Notes: a model not told the origin generated them from the letters alone. Shown: positions 13,301 through 26,849, counted from the stretch's first letter. The stretch: DNA of 64,000 nt from Mortierella alpina (GCA_029449245.1 JANATF010000012.1:1116001-1180000); one strand, 5' to 3'. Translations and numbers: made by a program.

Positions 13301-13981
13301 TGAGTACAGCAGGAACATGCATAAACAACTGAAAAAAAGGGGCAGCGAGGCAGCACAAGCGGAAGAAAAGAAAAGCACCCAACGATAGGGACGACGACAC
13401 TCTTTTTGGTCTCGGCGGAATAAAAGCGTGTACCATACGAGGTGGCGTGTCGATTGCAGTCCAGAGGCGACGCAGTAGCAGCAGCAACTGAGAGAATAAA
13501 AAAAAAACAAGAGACTTACGGGATCTGCATTCATGATAACAATGGTCGGAGGATGGCTATTCTCAGATGGATCGTGGGTCATGGTGCTGTGGCTGTTGTT
13601 GGCGTGGCCAAGCTCGTTTGCGTAGACGTTAGTGGCACTGGTATGCACCTCGACGGGGGCTGGGTCGCTGGTGGTGTTGCTGCCTGGGGCGATGATGGGG
13701 ATGTGGCCGTTGATGGAGCTGTTGTTGACCCTGGTGTTGATGTGGATAGGGACGGGGGCGTTCTGGTGGCTCGCGGGCTCGAGACCTGTGCCGTCGCTGG
13801 CAGCGATGATGGTGGTGGGCAAGGGAGCGCTGCCGGCACTGGTGGTGGTGCTCGTGCTGGTGCTGGTGTGAGTGCTGGCGGGGGCAGGGGCACTGGTGGT
13901 GGAGTCGTTAGTGCTGCTGTTGGTGCTGCTGCTGCTGTTTTTCGACTTTGTTCTGGTCAGCACGCCCTTCAAGCCCTTCAT
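10389..13981 (-). CDS. RTS1: PP2A regulatory subunit B56 (B') family
   Basis: Targeting subunit of protein phosphatase 2A; the family acts in stress response, cell-size control and chromosome cohesion. Eleven exons: 13981-13520, 13256-13016, 12837-12641, 12488-12285, 12123-11933, 11847-11685, 11566-11396, 11295-11168, 11062-10961, 10876-10734 and 10639-10389 (750 residues). Residues 1-230 are a Ser/Thr-rich disordered head starting [14 protein letters not shown]. The HEAT-like B56 core follows (about 235-665), with [67 protein letters not shown] and [10 protein letters not shown], all close to animal and yeast B56. The tail is acidic. Intron 2 (13015-12838) has a GC donor (G|GCAAGT) and is needed to keep frame. 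A TATA-like site lies about 250 bp upstream, followed by a long CT-rich leader. Confidence 0.96.
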
Positions 13982-14087
13982 TGAGTGCAGTATCCTGAAC
14001 AGCGGGATGGGACTGGGGGAGAGGAGATGGAAAGGAGAGAGGGGCCGAGACGCAGCGGGGACACAGCAGGACGAGCAAAGAGGGATG

Positions 14088-14123
14088 GAGACAACAAGAG
14101 ACAACAAGAGACAAAAAGAGACA
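14088..14123 (+). repeat. Tandem repeat, unit about AGACAACAAG
   Basis: Two exact copies and one degenerate copy of a 10-nt purine-rich unit, within the probable 5' leader of the B56 gene. Confidence 0.7.
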
Positions 14124-14231
14124 GAAGAGGCAGACGAGACAAAGCGACAACAAGAGAGAGCGAGAGTGCGCCGATGAGGTTGACGGGAGAGAAGGGGCGA
14201 GATGGAGCGTGCAAAGGGAACGGGAAATGGA

Positions 14232-14241
14232 TTTTATAAAA
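14232..14241 (-). promoter_or_regulatory. TATA-like element of the B56 gene
   Basis: The palindromic TTTTATAAAA lies about 250 bp upstream of the B56 start codon, just before the CT-rich leader. Position and sequence fit a TATA box. No other evidence supports it. Confidence 0.35.
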
Positions 14242-14851
14242 AAGGGATTCCAAAGACAGAGAGTGAGAGAGCTCAAGGCGATTGTGCTCTCAATTTTTTT
14301 TTTCTCTTTTCCATCATTTCTGGGGCGTGCAATAGGCCATCCAGGTCCAATATCGCTCGGGGTACCACGACAAAGCATTGCTACTTTTACCGACTATGAA
14401 TAGGGTCGGAACAACGCTGAGATCCCGCTCCTGTGGGCCATCCTCCAGTACATCGTCCAATACACACGGCAGCTGGCGAACAGACACACAAATCACCTGT
14501 CAAAGCTGCCAGTCTGCTGCGAGATTGTGCAACGGCGACACGCGAGATTCGGAATCAGATTCAGACAAACGTGCCAGGTACAGTACTGACTTGAAGCGAC
14601 GTCTGTACTGTACCGCAGAATACATATCGAGCTAAGAGAGCATATAGGTCTGAAAAGGGAGAATATTGCTCAACCGCGACCAAAAGGATGTCTGTGGCAC
14701 AGCTGCAGCTGAGCTTTTCATGCAATCCGGGTGGCAGTGGCACATCTATCCATGGCATAGGCTATTCTTGCCTATCCGCCTTTATTGTTTCTTCGCTATT
14801 CCCGCAACTGAGAAAAGAAAAAAAACGATAAAAAAAAAACAAACGCAATAC

Positions 14852-16773
14852 TTAGGCTGCAGACTCCACCTGTGGTTTGAACCGATACCGCTCTAGTGCT
14901 GCCCGGACTTCCTCCTATGATCCGGAGACAAATGGGAAGGAGAAAAAACAAAGCAAAGTAACATAAAAAAAACGGGATGGACGCAACGAGAAAAGAGATA
15001 AAGGGTGGGCAAGATACAAGAACAAGTACACCGACATGCAGAGAAAGAACGAGAAAGAGAGGAACACAAGAGAGAGAGAGAAAGTACATGTTAGAAAGTG
15101 GACAACAGCATCAGAAAAGAAAAAGGCAATGGCAAAATGGCAACGGCTGGTCCTGGACCTTGAACTTACCACAGACACATCATTATTCGAATAGACAAGG
15201 ACGCTCTCCTTCTTGGAGGATGCTGCACCAGTGGCCGGCGTCTTGGCACTGGGAACATCGGCAGTAGCGGGAACTGGTGCTGACACTGCCGTTGACGGTG
15301 CCGCAGCAGTGCTTGTCGCGGTAGAGGCAGCGGCCAAGGTAGTTGGGTCGGGCGATGATGTGATATGTGAGGTATGCTTCATGCTATGATTCAATGGAGC
15401 GTTGGGAATACCTGTTGAGGTCGATGACGTTCCTGATGGACCAGCAGAGGAAAGACCACCAGCAGAGCTTGCTAACGCAGTCATTGGAGGGGGTCTTGGT
15501 GGCATAGGTCCCAAAGGCCCTCCGAGTCCATGCGGAGGATACGGCATTCCCGGCATAGGACCCGGAGCTCCCATTGAACCCGGGTGCGGCATGCCTGGTG
15601 GAGGCATGAATCCTGGTGGTGGTGGTCCTCCGCCTGGGAATCTGGGCGGAGGATATCCTAGATACTGCTGAGGCGGAGGTGCGTGCATGCCTCCTGGCGG
15701 AGGTCTCTGAGGTGGCCACTGTCCTGGTGGGGCCATCTGATTACCATAAGGTGGGAAGTGCGGGGGTGCGCTCATATGTGACATACTATAAGAGAGCCAT
15801 ATCAACAAGGTCAGACACGTTCGAGGGATCGTCAAGGCAGCACTTGTTCGATATCTGATCAGGGCTTCTTACCCTGGCTGTTGTGGCGGTATTCCATAGG
15901 GCTGTGGTGGCCGAGGCTGATAGAATTGGCTATACGCAGCAGGCATTACTGAAGCAGCAGCTGGAGGCATACCTGGATATTGGAACTGACCTGGGTACGG
16001 TCCGTGGTGAGGGGGGAGGGCAGGTGCGGCACCGACCATTCCAGGTGGTGGCACAGATCCCATAGGAAACCCGGGGGGAGGCACAGCTCCTGGTCCAGGA
16101 GGACCTGGTGGTCCTGGAGGAGGGGCTGCTGCAGCCTGCATCATTGCCTTGTGTGCCGCCAACTGACTCTGAAGATCCTCAGCAGAGAACTCGACCGGTG
16201 CGATCTTGGCTCGTTTGTTGCTTTGGTTGTCCTCTGCCTCCTGTTTTGCATTGTAGGCGTGCAAGTCTTCCTCAGGAATGCCCTCCATGCCGTAAATCTC
16301 TAGATCCACTGTCTCGCGTCCTGGTAATGCATTCGGTACTCTGTACAGGCAAATGCAATTTAGCAAGGAGATGGAAAAGCAGGTTAGAAATCCAGCCGCT
16401 CTAACAACTTGGAGGCTGTCTTCCTTCTTCCCTTTGCAACCATCAGAAGCTGATCTGTTCCTTACGCGTTGATGGTCTCCTTGTGAACCTGCATGACGTG
16501 AACTACCATTCCTCCGGCAGTGTTTAACTTCTTGGTGCAACGATTGCATTTGAAGTGCTTTGCTCTTTGATGGGCTATCAGCACCTTCTCGTCCTCGAAA
16601 TCACGTTCGCAGTACCTTGCGAAATCAAGGGAAGAATGCAAGCATTGCGGTCGCAAGAAAACGTCAGACTCAAGAGCAGGAAAAGGTATAGCCTTGACGG
16701 GAACCCAACGAGAAAAATGGTGTACTTACCAGCACCAAGGGCGGACGACCTTCTTCTTGTTCTTCTTGGCCAT
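14852..16773 (-). CDS. ZNF207: BuGZ/ZNF207-type C2H2 zinc-finger protein
   Basis: In animals this family binds microtubules and the Bub3 checkpoint protein and supports kinetochore attachment and splicing. Exons 16773-16730, 16615-16466, 16340-15873, 15785-15170 and 14914-14852 give 446 residues. The N-terminus [20 protein letters not shown] leads into two zinc fingers (C-x2-C...H-x4-H and C-x2-C...H-x4-H, to about residue 60). The family signature [17 protein letters not shown] follows, then [14 protein letters not shown]. The middle is a long Pro/Gly/Met-rich low-complexity region, the type that drives phase separation in BuGZ. The C-terminus has a short conserved helix, [12 protein letters not shown], like the LEERRAQL segment of ZNF207. 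The GLEBS Bub3-binding motif could not be pointed to with certainty. Confidence 0.92.
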
Positions 16774-17102
16774 TGGTAAATCGTTTTGGGGGCGATGAGA
16801 TGACGGACTAGGTCTGAGTTGTGTTGGCAGAAGTTTTTGCACAAGAAAAAAAGGGACAATTAAGGGTGGGCATTAGCGATCGCCGCCGAGACACTACCAG
16901 CTTGACAGAGCAGCACTGGTTGTGGAAACAAAGATGTAGATTAGAGAAAGTAGGCGCTCCAGGAAGCAAGTGGGACAGGAAGCTAGATTTCACACTGAAC
17001 ATGACTTCAAGGTCCTCTCGAACAAAGGATGTAGTGTTCTCTGAACGTATATGCTGAACAGATCAAGTTTATTGGTTTGGCTGGACGTCCATAGCAGATC
17101 GC
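16774..17102. other. Intergenic region, promoter of BuGZ gene
   Basis: Lies between the BuGZ start codon and the RPL27 stop codon. Nothing distinctive is seen apart from AT-rich stretches. It must hold the BuGZ promoter and the RPL27 3' end. Confidence 0.4.
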
Positions 17103-18606
17103 TTAGAAACGGAGCTTGGAGAAGAACCACTTGTTCTTGCCGCTGTTGTATCTGTTCAAACAATTGCAATAAAAAGCAGACAGTTGTCAATACATATCAC
17201 AAAAATGCAAAAGAGCCAATTTGACAACATATCAGAAGGGTAGCAGTGCGTTACCTCTCCTCGAAGAGCTTCTTGATGGCCTTCTTGGCTTCCTCGCGCT
17301 GGGAGGGCTCCTTGAAGGAATCGACGGTGAGGACGGACTTCAAGTTCTCCAACTCCAAACCGTAGCTGGTCAATGCAACGGTAAAAAAAAAGGCCGCTGT
17401 ATGAGTATTTGACGCTCCATGAAAACAAGCGTTCAGCTGATGATGACCATGTGCGCTAATCACACGAAGCCGAGCGCGATTAGATCCTTACCGGGTGGGC
17501 ATCATGTGGTTGTAGTTGACAACCTTGATGAAAGGCTTGACCTTGGAGCGCTTAGCGACACGCTTCTTGCCCATGTTCTTGGTGATCTTGAGGGGGTAAC
17601 GCTCAATACCGGCAACGATGGCGTGACCGTATCCGCGCTCCTTGGATCCCTCGTCGACATGTATTAGCGGGAAAGAGAAAAAGCAGCAAAGACAAAAAAG
17701 ACAAAATAGAGCAAGCACAGGTCATACGAATCTTTCACTAGTGCCCAATGCGAGGGACAGTGTCAAATTTGAGTAAGAAAACAACGTGAAGGAACAAAAA
17801 GAATCATAAACATCCAGCAGCGCCAACTGGTCTGATCCCCAAAATCGTTGTTGTCAGTCCGCATGCGCTGTTGTCCAGTACTTCAAAAGATCCTTGTCTG
17901 ATATGCAGCAATATCCTGTTGTCGTCTCCATCTCCCGATTTGCTGCATACCGGTTCTAGTCACTATTCTGGGGTGGTTGGCATCCCACAGTAAACTGGTT
18001 TAACGACTCCTGAGCGCTGCATGGTGGTCTGCAAAGTGTAGGCAGTAGCTGGCAGTACAGGTGGAAGGATAAGATGCAGGATATAGGCCCAGAGGGAAAA
18101 ACACTGATCTTGATCCATGGATGTTGGTGATGCCGTAGATGAAACGCTCTGCAATCAACAGTTCCGAGTTGTGCTGAATCGCTGAAAGGCTATGCTGGGC
18201 GATGGAGCCTCCATTGGTGAATCAGATTCCTGCCATGATCAAATGTACTGAGATTCCTGAGATTCCGGTTCAAGATCCTGATGCAATGGACAGATTGAAT
18301 GGAGAAAAAGGAGTGTGGGCACAGAAAGGATTCGAAAGCAGCTGTTGGCTTGCTATTTTTCACAACGACGGCCTTCTTTCCTGCATAGCGTCCGTTGAGG
18401 AGCACCACGACCTATATGAACGAGCACGTAGAGGAGCGGGGGGCATCCAGTCAGTATGGATATCCAACGACGACTTGCCATCCATCGATCAAGACTGATC
18501 AGCCATCCAGTGTCCTCGACCGCAGTTCTTGGATGCCGCTATCGATGGGCAGGCGAATCACAAGGAGATGGCCTCTCACCTTGTTTTGCTTGATGAACTT
18601 GACCAT
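17103..18606 (-). CDS. RPL27: 60S ribosomal protein eL27
   Basis: Structural protein of the large ribosomal subunit. Exons 18606-18580, 18411-18357, 17660-17492, 17365-17255 and 17151-17103 give 136 residues, exactly the length of yeast and human eL27. The KOW-like N-terminus reads MVKFIKQNK then [18 protein letters not shown]. Later segments [38 protein letters not shown] and [12 protein letters not shown] are family hallmarks. Intron 2 (18356-17661, 696 nt) is abnormal. The frame joins correctly only with AT at its 5' end and AC at its 3' end. The nearest GT-AG alternative deletes six conserved residues (VKNVDE). The gene sits between IML1 and BuGZ, all on the minus strand. Confidence 0.93.
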
Positions 18607-18708
18607 CTTCGATAACAGCTAAGGAGATGATGTGAAAGAGAATGAACCCATCTTCTCCATCTCGAAAGGTTATGCTCGAAAAAAAAATTACAGGCACGTG
18701 ACTATTTT

Positions 18709-18731
18709 GGGGGGGGGGGGGGGGGGGGGGG
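18709..18731 (+). repeat. 23-nt poly(G) tract
   Basis: An uninterrupted run of 23 G lies 23 bp downstream of the IML1 stop codon, within the RPL27 promoter interval (18607-18754). On the transcribed strand it would be poly(C) in the IML1 3' UTR. The length may vary or be mis-sequenced. Confidence 0.85.
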
Positions 18732-18754
18732 TCTCCAGTCTCAAATTGAGCACT

Positions 18755-21700
18755 TTATTCCGCCGTTGCTGCCTTCGCTGACATGGGTTTGGCGTCTTGT
18801 GGCTGCTCAGGCGCCGGCTGAGGTTGCTCTGCAGATCCGACTGGAGCTGGCTCGTCGCCTGTACCAGGAGATGGTTCCATTTCAATGCGGATGATTGGCA
18901 CGTTTTGCAATGCCGATACAGCTGCACTCTCTGCACTCTTTGTTCCTGCACCATTCGCGCCTCCGCCTGATCCAACGACTTCGCCAGTAACACCTTCACT
19001 ATGAGGGCTCGATCCGTCCTGCTTCGTGTCCACATGCGCGTCTGATTTCCGTCTTGGAGCTGCAAGAGAGGGCATAACCCATGCGAGGCCCTCTCGCTCC
19101 ACAACGTTTTCATCAGGGACGTCCTCCAAAATGTCTTGAATCCCAGAAATCGTCTCGAGGTGGCTCGATATTTCGTTCCATATCTTGGCGAGGTCTTCCT
19201 TGTTCGCACAGGTCGCTGCGAACTTCCTCCGAAGAACATCCGGATTGGGGACATGATTGGATGTGCCCTTGCTCGTGGTCGACGCGCCATCACCTCCTCC
19301 TCCTCCTCCTCCTCCTCCTTCTTGCCCGCTGGATCGGTCCCAATCGCCTCGGTCACGCTCCGGCACGGGTATCGAGTGGGATGTCAACAGGCGATTGTTG
19401 ACCCAGAGAAACTCCTGCGGGCCATTGTACGAGATCTGAATGAATGCCACGCCAGATCGATGCACATACTGGATGTTCTTGTAAGGTGCCCGCTTGTACG
19501 AGTAGCTGAGCTGGTTGGCTGGAGGGTAAAGTTCATCGGATTCCATATCCAGAATGAACCCATGCAACTTGACCAGTTCTGTGAAAAAGTGAAGTCGAGG
19601 CACCTGCACGGGCTCTGTAAGGGGATCAAGCGACGATGCCGGCTTGAAAAAGCCCTTGGGGGCAGGAGGTCGCAGTGCCAGCTTGATGGGGATCGGGCTC
19701 TCGAATGGATTGAAGGCTCGGGCTTGAGAGTCCTGCTCAATAGGGGCCTCGATGAGCCGAAGTCCACACCTCTCAGCGGTCCTGCCCCACGACTGCAGCA
19801 TATCCTCAATGAGTCGTGCTGTGCATCCCAGCCAATGGAGCTGGAAATGGTAGCAGTGTTTGATGTTATGGGCTAGGTCGTAGTGTAAAATAGCCGTTTC
19901 CCTGCGCTCGCTCCGCTTGTTGGGATCGACATCAATAGTCATTGTCTTGGAGATGTCAACTCTTTTTGGAGGCACCATTTTCTGCAGCTGTTCCATGCGC
20001 TCCCTGAAGGTACTGGCACTTGTATTGGTTGTGGGGGTATTGGAGGCTCCAGTCGACGTCGTGGTTGCTGCCGGAGTTGCTGAGGACGAACCCAGTGTCG
20101 TGCTCGATCCACCTGTGGATGATGCTGTAAGTTTCAAGGACGGTCTAGTCAACTTGTCGGTCGCTCCATCCTGATCAGTTTCCTTTAGCTTGTCGAGATC
20201 TACATCACGCCGCGTGAGAGACTGTGTCGTATTCCTGAACCAGCCCCTGGTCTGTTTTCCAGAAGGAGGCGCATACTCTCCCGAGAACTGGTAGAAATAA
20301 TGTCCATCCAAAAAGTGATGGGTACCCAAGCAGTGGATGAACAGTCCCTTGTCAAACAGCTTCTTTCCAAACTCAGTTGCTTCATCTCGCGTGTCGATGT
20401 CGCTAAAGTTGTGGATGAGCCAGTCGACCACTTCGTTACCAAGGAACACGCTGTTATAGACGCGCAAGTGCCATCGACGGTCCTGGAGTTTGATACCTGT
20501 CAAAGGGTTCTGGATCGCGGTGGCAATGGTCTGGATTTTCGAGCTTCGGCTTAGCTTTTCCGAATCCGACAGTGACGAGGTGTTGGGACTGCCAGAGGAT
20601 TGGCCATTCTCAAACTCCTTCTTGGACAGCTCTGAAAACGCCCAAGCTGCAAGGCTGCAGGTAATCAGTTGGACCTTCACCGAAGCGTCTTGCTTCTTCG
20701 AGGATCCTGAGCTTGTCTCCTGAGTCGGTTCGATGTATCTGGCTCGTTGGAAGAGGTCCAAGAACTTTTGGAATCCAGCAAGTCGCATCTCCTCCTCGTC
20801 CAAGTGCTCACCTGCAATGTTGGTCAAGTTATTTGTCGCGACATGCTCCATGGGAATCAGGATGAAACGTGCGCGCCAGTACATTAGTTCCTCCGTCAGC
20901 TCGTCTTGATATCCCGAGACGAGGTGGTCCAAGTAGTTCCATTGGTAGTGCGACAGTAGCGGGTACGTGAAGGTCAGGTCCCGCGGCATATACCCAGGTA
21001 GGTTCTTGGCCCAAATAACACACTGGTACTTGACGCTCTCTGGCTTATAGCCCAGTCGTCGCTCGTATCGCTTGACCTCAACATTCCCATCTGCTGCATC
21101 TATCGAGAGACGATGGACCTGCTGTCCCATGCTCAAATAACAAGCCTTGTCCTTTGTCGTGTGACTAGAGTGCGGACCGCTGGATACGGCAGCGTCTTTG
21201 CTGGGGAACTCTACCGAAACCTCCTCGTTAGGTCCATTGGTAATGCGTTTGATATGACCCTCGGATGCACCATTCCTGTCTGCAACGGCACCAGCGAGGT
21301 CTAGCCTGGACGATTTGTTGGGGGAGGAGCTACCCTCAACAATGAGCTGAAATCCTTGAGCGAGTCGGTGGTAAATGAGCTCCTTCATAAGACTCTTCGC
21401 CTTTGCGCGTCGTTCATGGTCCATTTCGCCAAAGCCCCCAGGGTTCTCGCTGGGAGAGATGGTGTGGATGTATTCTGAGTAGAGTTCTTGCAGCTCCTCC
21501 TTGCTGGGAAAGAAGTCGGTCGTCAGGGGCAGAGACGCGGGTGACATCAAGCCTCTCCACGCCTCTGTGTTGGACAATCCATCGGTGTACACGTCGCTCC
21601 GGATAAGGTTGGGAGAGGCCGAGCGAGATCTTGCTCGTGGAAAGGCATGTTGCCACCGTCGTAGGTGAGAGGTCATACGGATGATGGTCTTTGGCGGATT

Positions 21701-24653
21701 GCAAGGGTTGATGTAGGTCTGTTTGGACTTTTGCCGTGTCTGGATGATTCTACCGCCGGGTCCTGTCGGGTTTGAGATGAAGGTTCGATTACCCTTGTCA
21801 CTTGAGAGTGATCCCGTGTTGCAAGAGTCGGCGCCTGATATTTCGGATGGGGCCTCGTCCTGAAAAGTCCTATAGTTCCTTGAGATGTAAATCGGCTTGA
21901 CTGTGCTAGAGCTTAGAAATCCAGGATCATCATCGGTGCTCGCTCTAATATGACCCGACTTTGCTTTGATGTCCATGTGGCCTTGCATGGAATTGCGACC
22001 ATAGTTTCCACCGTCAGCCGTCGCTTCCCCACGCTGACCATTGATTTCGCCCTGGTTATCGTAATCGTCATTCGTGGCTTTCTCGAGCTGCCTTGCCGCC
22101 CGACTCTCCTCGAGGAACCCATTGGCGCTCTTTAGCGAAAAGGAGACCCGCCCTGGCGCAGCATTCATGTCCTTGAGAATATGGTGCTCTGGGATGGTGC
22201 TCACTGGCATGACCGCCGATGTATTCCATGCTCTTGGCAAACTCTGAGAAAGTTCGCTTGTCAACTTGCCGTGGTTGGGAATGGATTGATGGGCGGTTCC
22301 TCCAAGCGAACTGTCGTACCGCCTGCTATTTCCTAGCCCACGGGCGGATGCTTCAAGACTATCAAGCGATAACGCGTCTCTGATCATGCTGCGTTGATTA
22401 TGGGCGGATGAAATGTTGAGCTGCTTGATTTCCGAGGCCAAAAGAGAGTTGGGATCGTAGAACAGATCGTCATCGTGCTTGTCAAAATCGGCCGTCTTGG
22501 AAGAATGGCCCCTTGTACCAAGGGCGTCAGCGGAGCTAAGCCTTTTGCCGAAGGGAGTCGCGTACTGCGGGTTGTAGCTCTCGTTCAAATACGGGATTGA
22601 AATGCCAGTGATTTCGTGCTCCATGATTCCCATCATCTGCAGCTCATACATCTTGCACCGGGTATAAAACTTTTGGGTGTTGGGCTTCTGAGAACTTACG
22701 TAAAACATGCAGTCGACCCAGTGAGGCATCATGTAGTACGTCTTGGTGATGGATGACGGAAAAGTCGCTGGAGCGTCGTAATACAGTGGATCCGACATAT
22801 CGAGTTGTACTTCAGGGAGCGGGTTGGGCGATGGTGATTTATGGTTACGCCATGCGTTCGTTGAGCGCGCCTCTGCCGACGAGTCCTTTATCGAGGGAGG
22901 CCGGGAATTGGGTCGCGAATAGGCGCTGGACGAGCGCGCGATAAGATTGCCTGCATTGGTGTTGGCCATACTGAATGTCGACGGCGAGTGACCAGCCCCG
23001 TGCACCATCATTGAGAGGCCGTTCGAATCAGCAAGGGGTCCTTTCCATCGAAAAAGAGGAACAATGTGTGCCGGTATTTTTGACAGGCAAATCATGTCTA
23101 GTCCGATGCCACCACTAATCATCCTCTCAGTGGTCAGTCGGAGTAGTCTCTTGTCGACATCAAACATGCCAGAACTGGGGGTGATCATGACGATTGAGAG
23201 TCCTGTCCTTTGGAGGTCCCGATCCACGTAGTGCTTATCCAATGAGTTGAGTGCGAGATTGATAGACTCGAGCACATTCCCCTCGAATGCAAAGGAGTTT
23301 TCACCAGAGAGGATAGAGTATTGACCTGCGGGACGTAGTAGGATGTCCCGTTGATATCGCATCACTTCTTCTTTGAGCGGGATGATGGCTGTCGTCCAGT
23401 CTGTCCTGGCCTCCCAATCGATTACAACCTTGTAAAAGTCCTGATAGTAGCGTCCTTCGTCATCTCGTTGTAGTCCGGTTTGCCCCCCGGGGTAGCCATC
23501 TAGGCGAAATCTAGCCTCTTCTTCCTCCTGGTAAAATATTCTCGAGAAAAGCACAATGGAGACGACATGGTTGGTGGGCGACTCAAGATCCGTCTTTCCG
23601 TCTCTCTTTCCTCGCCAGCGAGCAAAGAGATTGGGGAGAAATCCAAAGATGACCCGCTCGAAAAATATCTCGCCATCCTCATCAAACTCCCACATCTCGC
23701 GGGACATTTGAATGAAGATAAAGTACTTTGCAGACTCTGAGCGGAAAATTATCCTTGTTTCTGATGTGATATATCCACTCGGTACCTAGAGCAGTAAATC
23801 GTGGACGTCAGCGATGGTGTGCATCGCTCTTGAGAGAAATTGAGTTGTCATAGTACCTTTTTGCCGCAATATTCTGCAGGAGACTTACAGACTGATTCCC
23901 AACGTAGATCTCCTTGACTTGCGCGCGAATACATCCAAGATATACGATTTTCTTGGTCTCGTACACACACGAGCCCACCAGGCTGGTCCGCAGCCTCCAC
24001 ATATCGCTTCTTCCGATGTACTGATCGCGGAAAGTCAGCTCGACATACTTTGCAGCGTATTGGTTGGGGTCAGCCTATAGCACAGTGATCCAATAGATGT
24101 CTCGTTAGACTCTGACTTCTCTGTCAATACCATGTATGTGCGACATTTATTCAAATACCAATTCTTCATACCCTTTGGACGATGACATCCTGACGCGGCG
24201 ATAGTCCGAAGGCTTTGGCAATGTTGTTTGTCAGCGACACCTAATGGTACAAAGTTTTCGCAGTGAGCTATTAGTAAGAGATACTCATTTTTGTTTCGTG
24301 TCCCCGCGCGCTATTAGTAGGGCTATGTGCTATACCTGGACTGGTGCCCTGAGCTGGGTATTGTTGCCGAGTCCTGTCCACTGAATAACTAATCTCTTGG
24401 ATGTGTCCTTGGGCAAGGCGGGGTCATAGATTTCAAAGAGATCGTTTGGCTGTACGTTGGGGAAGAACGCCGGATCGATCAGGAAGTCCCGTGTCGAAAA
24501 GTGGTCAGTGTGGACGTACAGAACCTTGGTGGCGTTCGATGGTGGTGCGGGCGTGGTTGCTGAGGAGCTTGACTCGTACGCTGCAGACGATGTGGAGTTT
24601 CCGTTCACGGCTGTTGCAGCGCCCGTCCCTGTGTTGGACGACGAGTGGTACAT
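18755..24653 (-). CDS. IML1: GATOR1/SEACIT subunit Iml1 (DEPDC5)
   Basis: Scaffold of the GATOR1 GTPase-activating complex, which inhibits TORC1 during amino-acid starvation and acts at the vacuole. Exons 24653-24336, 24240-24172, 24074-23889 and 23785-18755 give 1867 residues. The start MYHSSSNTGTG precedes the conserved VLYVHTDHFSTRDFLIDPAFFPNVQ. The Iml1 N-terminal and SABA-like regions follow (EGNVLESINLALNSLDKHYV, GGIGLDMICLSK, PLFRWKG). A DEP domain lies near 1285-1360 (RVYNSVFLGNEVVDWLIHNF). The C-terminal domain contains YKNIQYVHRSGVAFIQI and EFLWVNNRL. Low-complexity inserts include nine glycines coded by a CTC repeat. The last exon is 5 kb without an intron, unlike its intron-rich neighbours. 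It is transcribed divergently from RAB2. Confidence 0.95.
19293..19319 (+). repeat. CTC trinucleotide repeat coding poly-Gly in IML1
   Basis: Nine tandem CTC units (GAG/GGA on the coding strand) encode nine consecutive glycines in the C-terminal domain region of Iml1. It is in frame, so length changes would be tolerated. Confidence 0.85.
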
Positions 24654-25188
24654 AGTTGCTGCCAGATCCTGCTATGGCCACGCAAGTTAACAAAGCATGT
24701 ATGTGTATGTGTATGTGCATGTGTGTCGGTGGTCAGCTGGGGAGTCATGGCAATTGTTCGGCAGAGCTCAAGGCAATTGATCTCTTTTTGGTGAGCAAAC
24801 GGGTGCGTGTCTACCTGCGTGTTCTGGATGTGCTTGTGCGGTGTGCCACTGTGGATGGGAGGTTCCTGTGGTCTGCTGCCTGCTGCCGGAGAGTCTGCTC
24901 GATCGGAGACAGCCAAAGGGGATGACGGACGGAAGAAAAGCTGGTCGATGGCAAAAGCACGTCGCGGGGAAGAGAAAAGTCTATCCAGGCGCTGGCTCAA
25001 GTGACGTCCTTTTCTCGTATGGCGGCTCGCATGTGTGTCTCCTCGTTTTTCTCGCTCTTTCACCTTCTCTCTTCTTGCACTACACGTAGACCATCTTCCT
25101 TTCTCAGCACCTCCCTCGTCGATTCGCAGCGCTCCCTCACTCCCAGCAACATAGCCCTCTTTTCGCAAGTAACAGGAAAAAGCCCATC
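24654..25188. promoter_or_regulatory. Divergent promoter region of IML1 and RAB2
   Basis: This 535-bp interval separates two start codons pointing away from each other, so it must contain both promoters. A TATGTG/CATGTG repeat lies at about 24698-24726. CT-rich sequence at 25000-25180 forms the probable RAB2 leader. No TATA box is obvious. Confidence 0.55.

Positions 25189-26849
<1,661 letters not shown>

Larger units (their letters stand above)
13982..14851. other. Intergenic region upstream of B56
   Basis: Contains the B56 promoter and 5' leader and the 3' flank of the BuGZ gene. From 13990 to 14200 the plus strand is almost all purine, so the B56 transcript would begin with a CT-rich leader. 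A short tandem repeat lies at 14088-14123 and a TATA-like element at 14232-14241. Around 14575-14615 the word GTACTG/CAGTACAG recurs in both orientations. No gene is recognised. Confidence 0.5.

Noticed and set aside
13442-13984. Plus-strand Gly/Val/Ala-rich 180-residue frame
   Set aside because: Exact antisense of the Ser/Thr/Pro-rich head of B56; composition follows from that.
18202-18498. Plus-strand 98-residue frame over RPL27 exon 2 and intron 2
   Set aside because: Partly antisense to an RPL27 exon, interrupted upstream by stops, and unlike any family; possibly a degraded fragment but not supportable.
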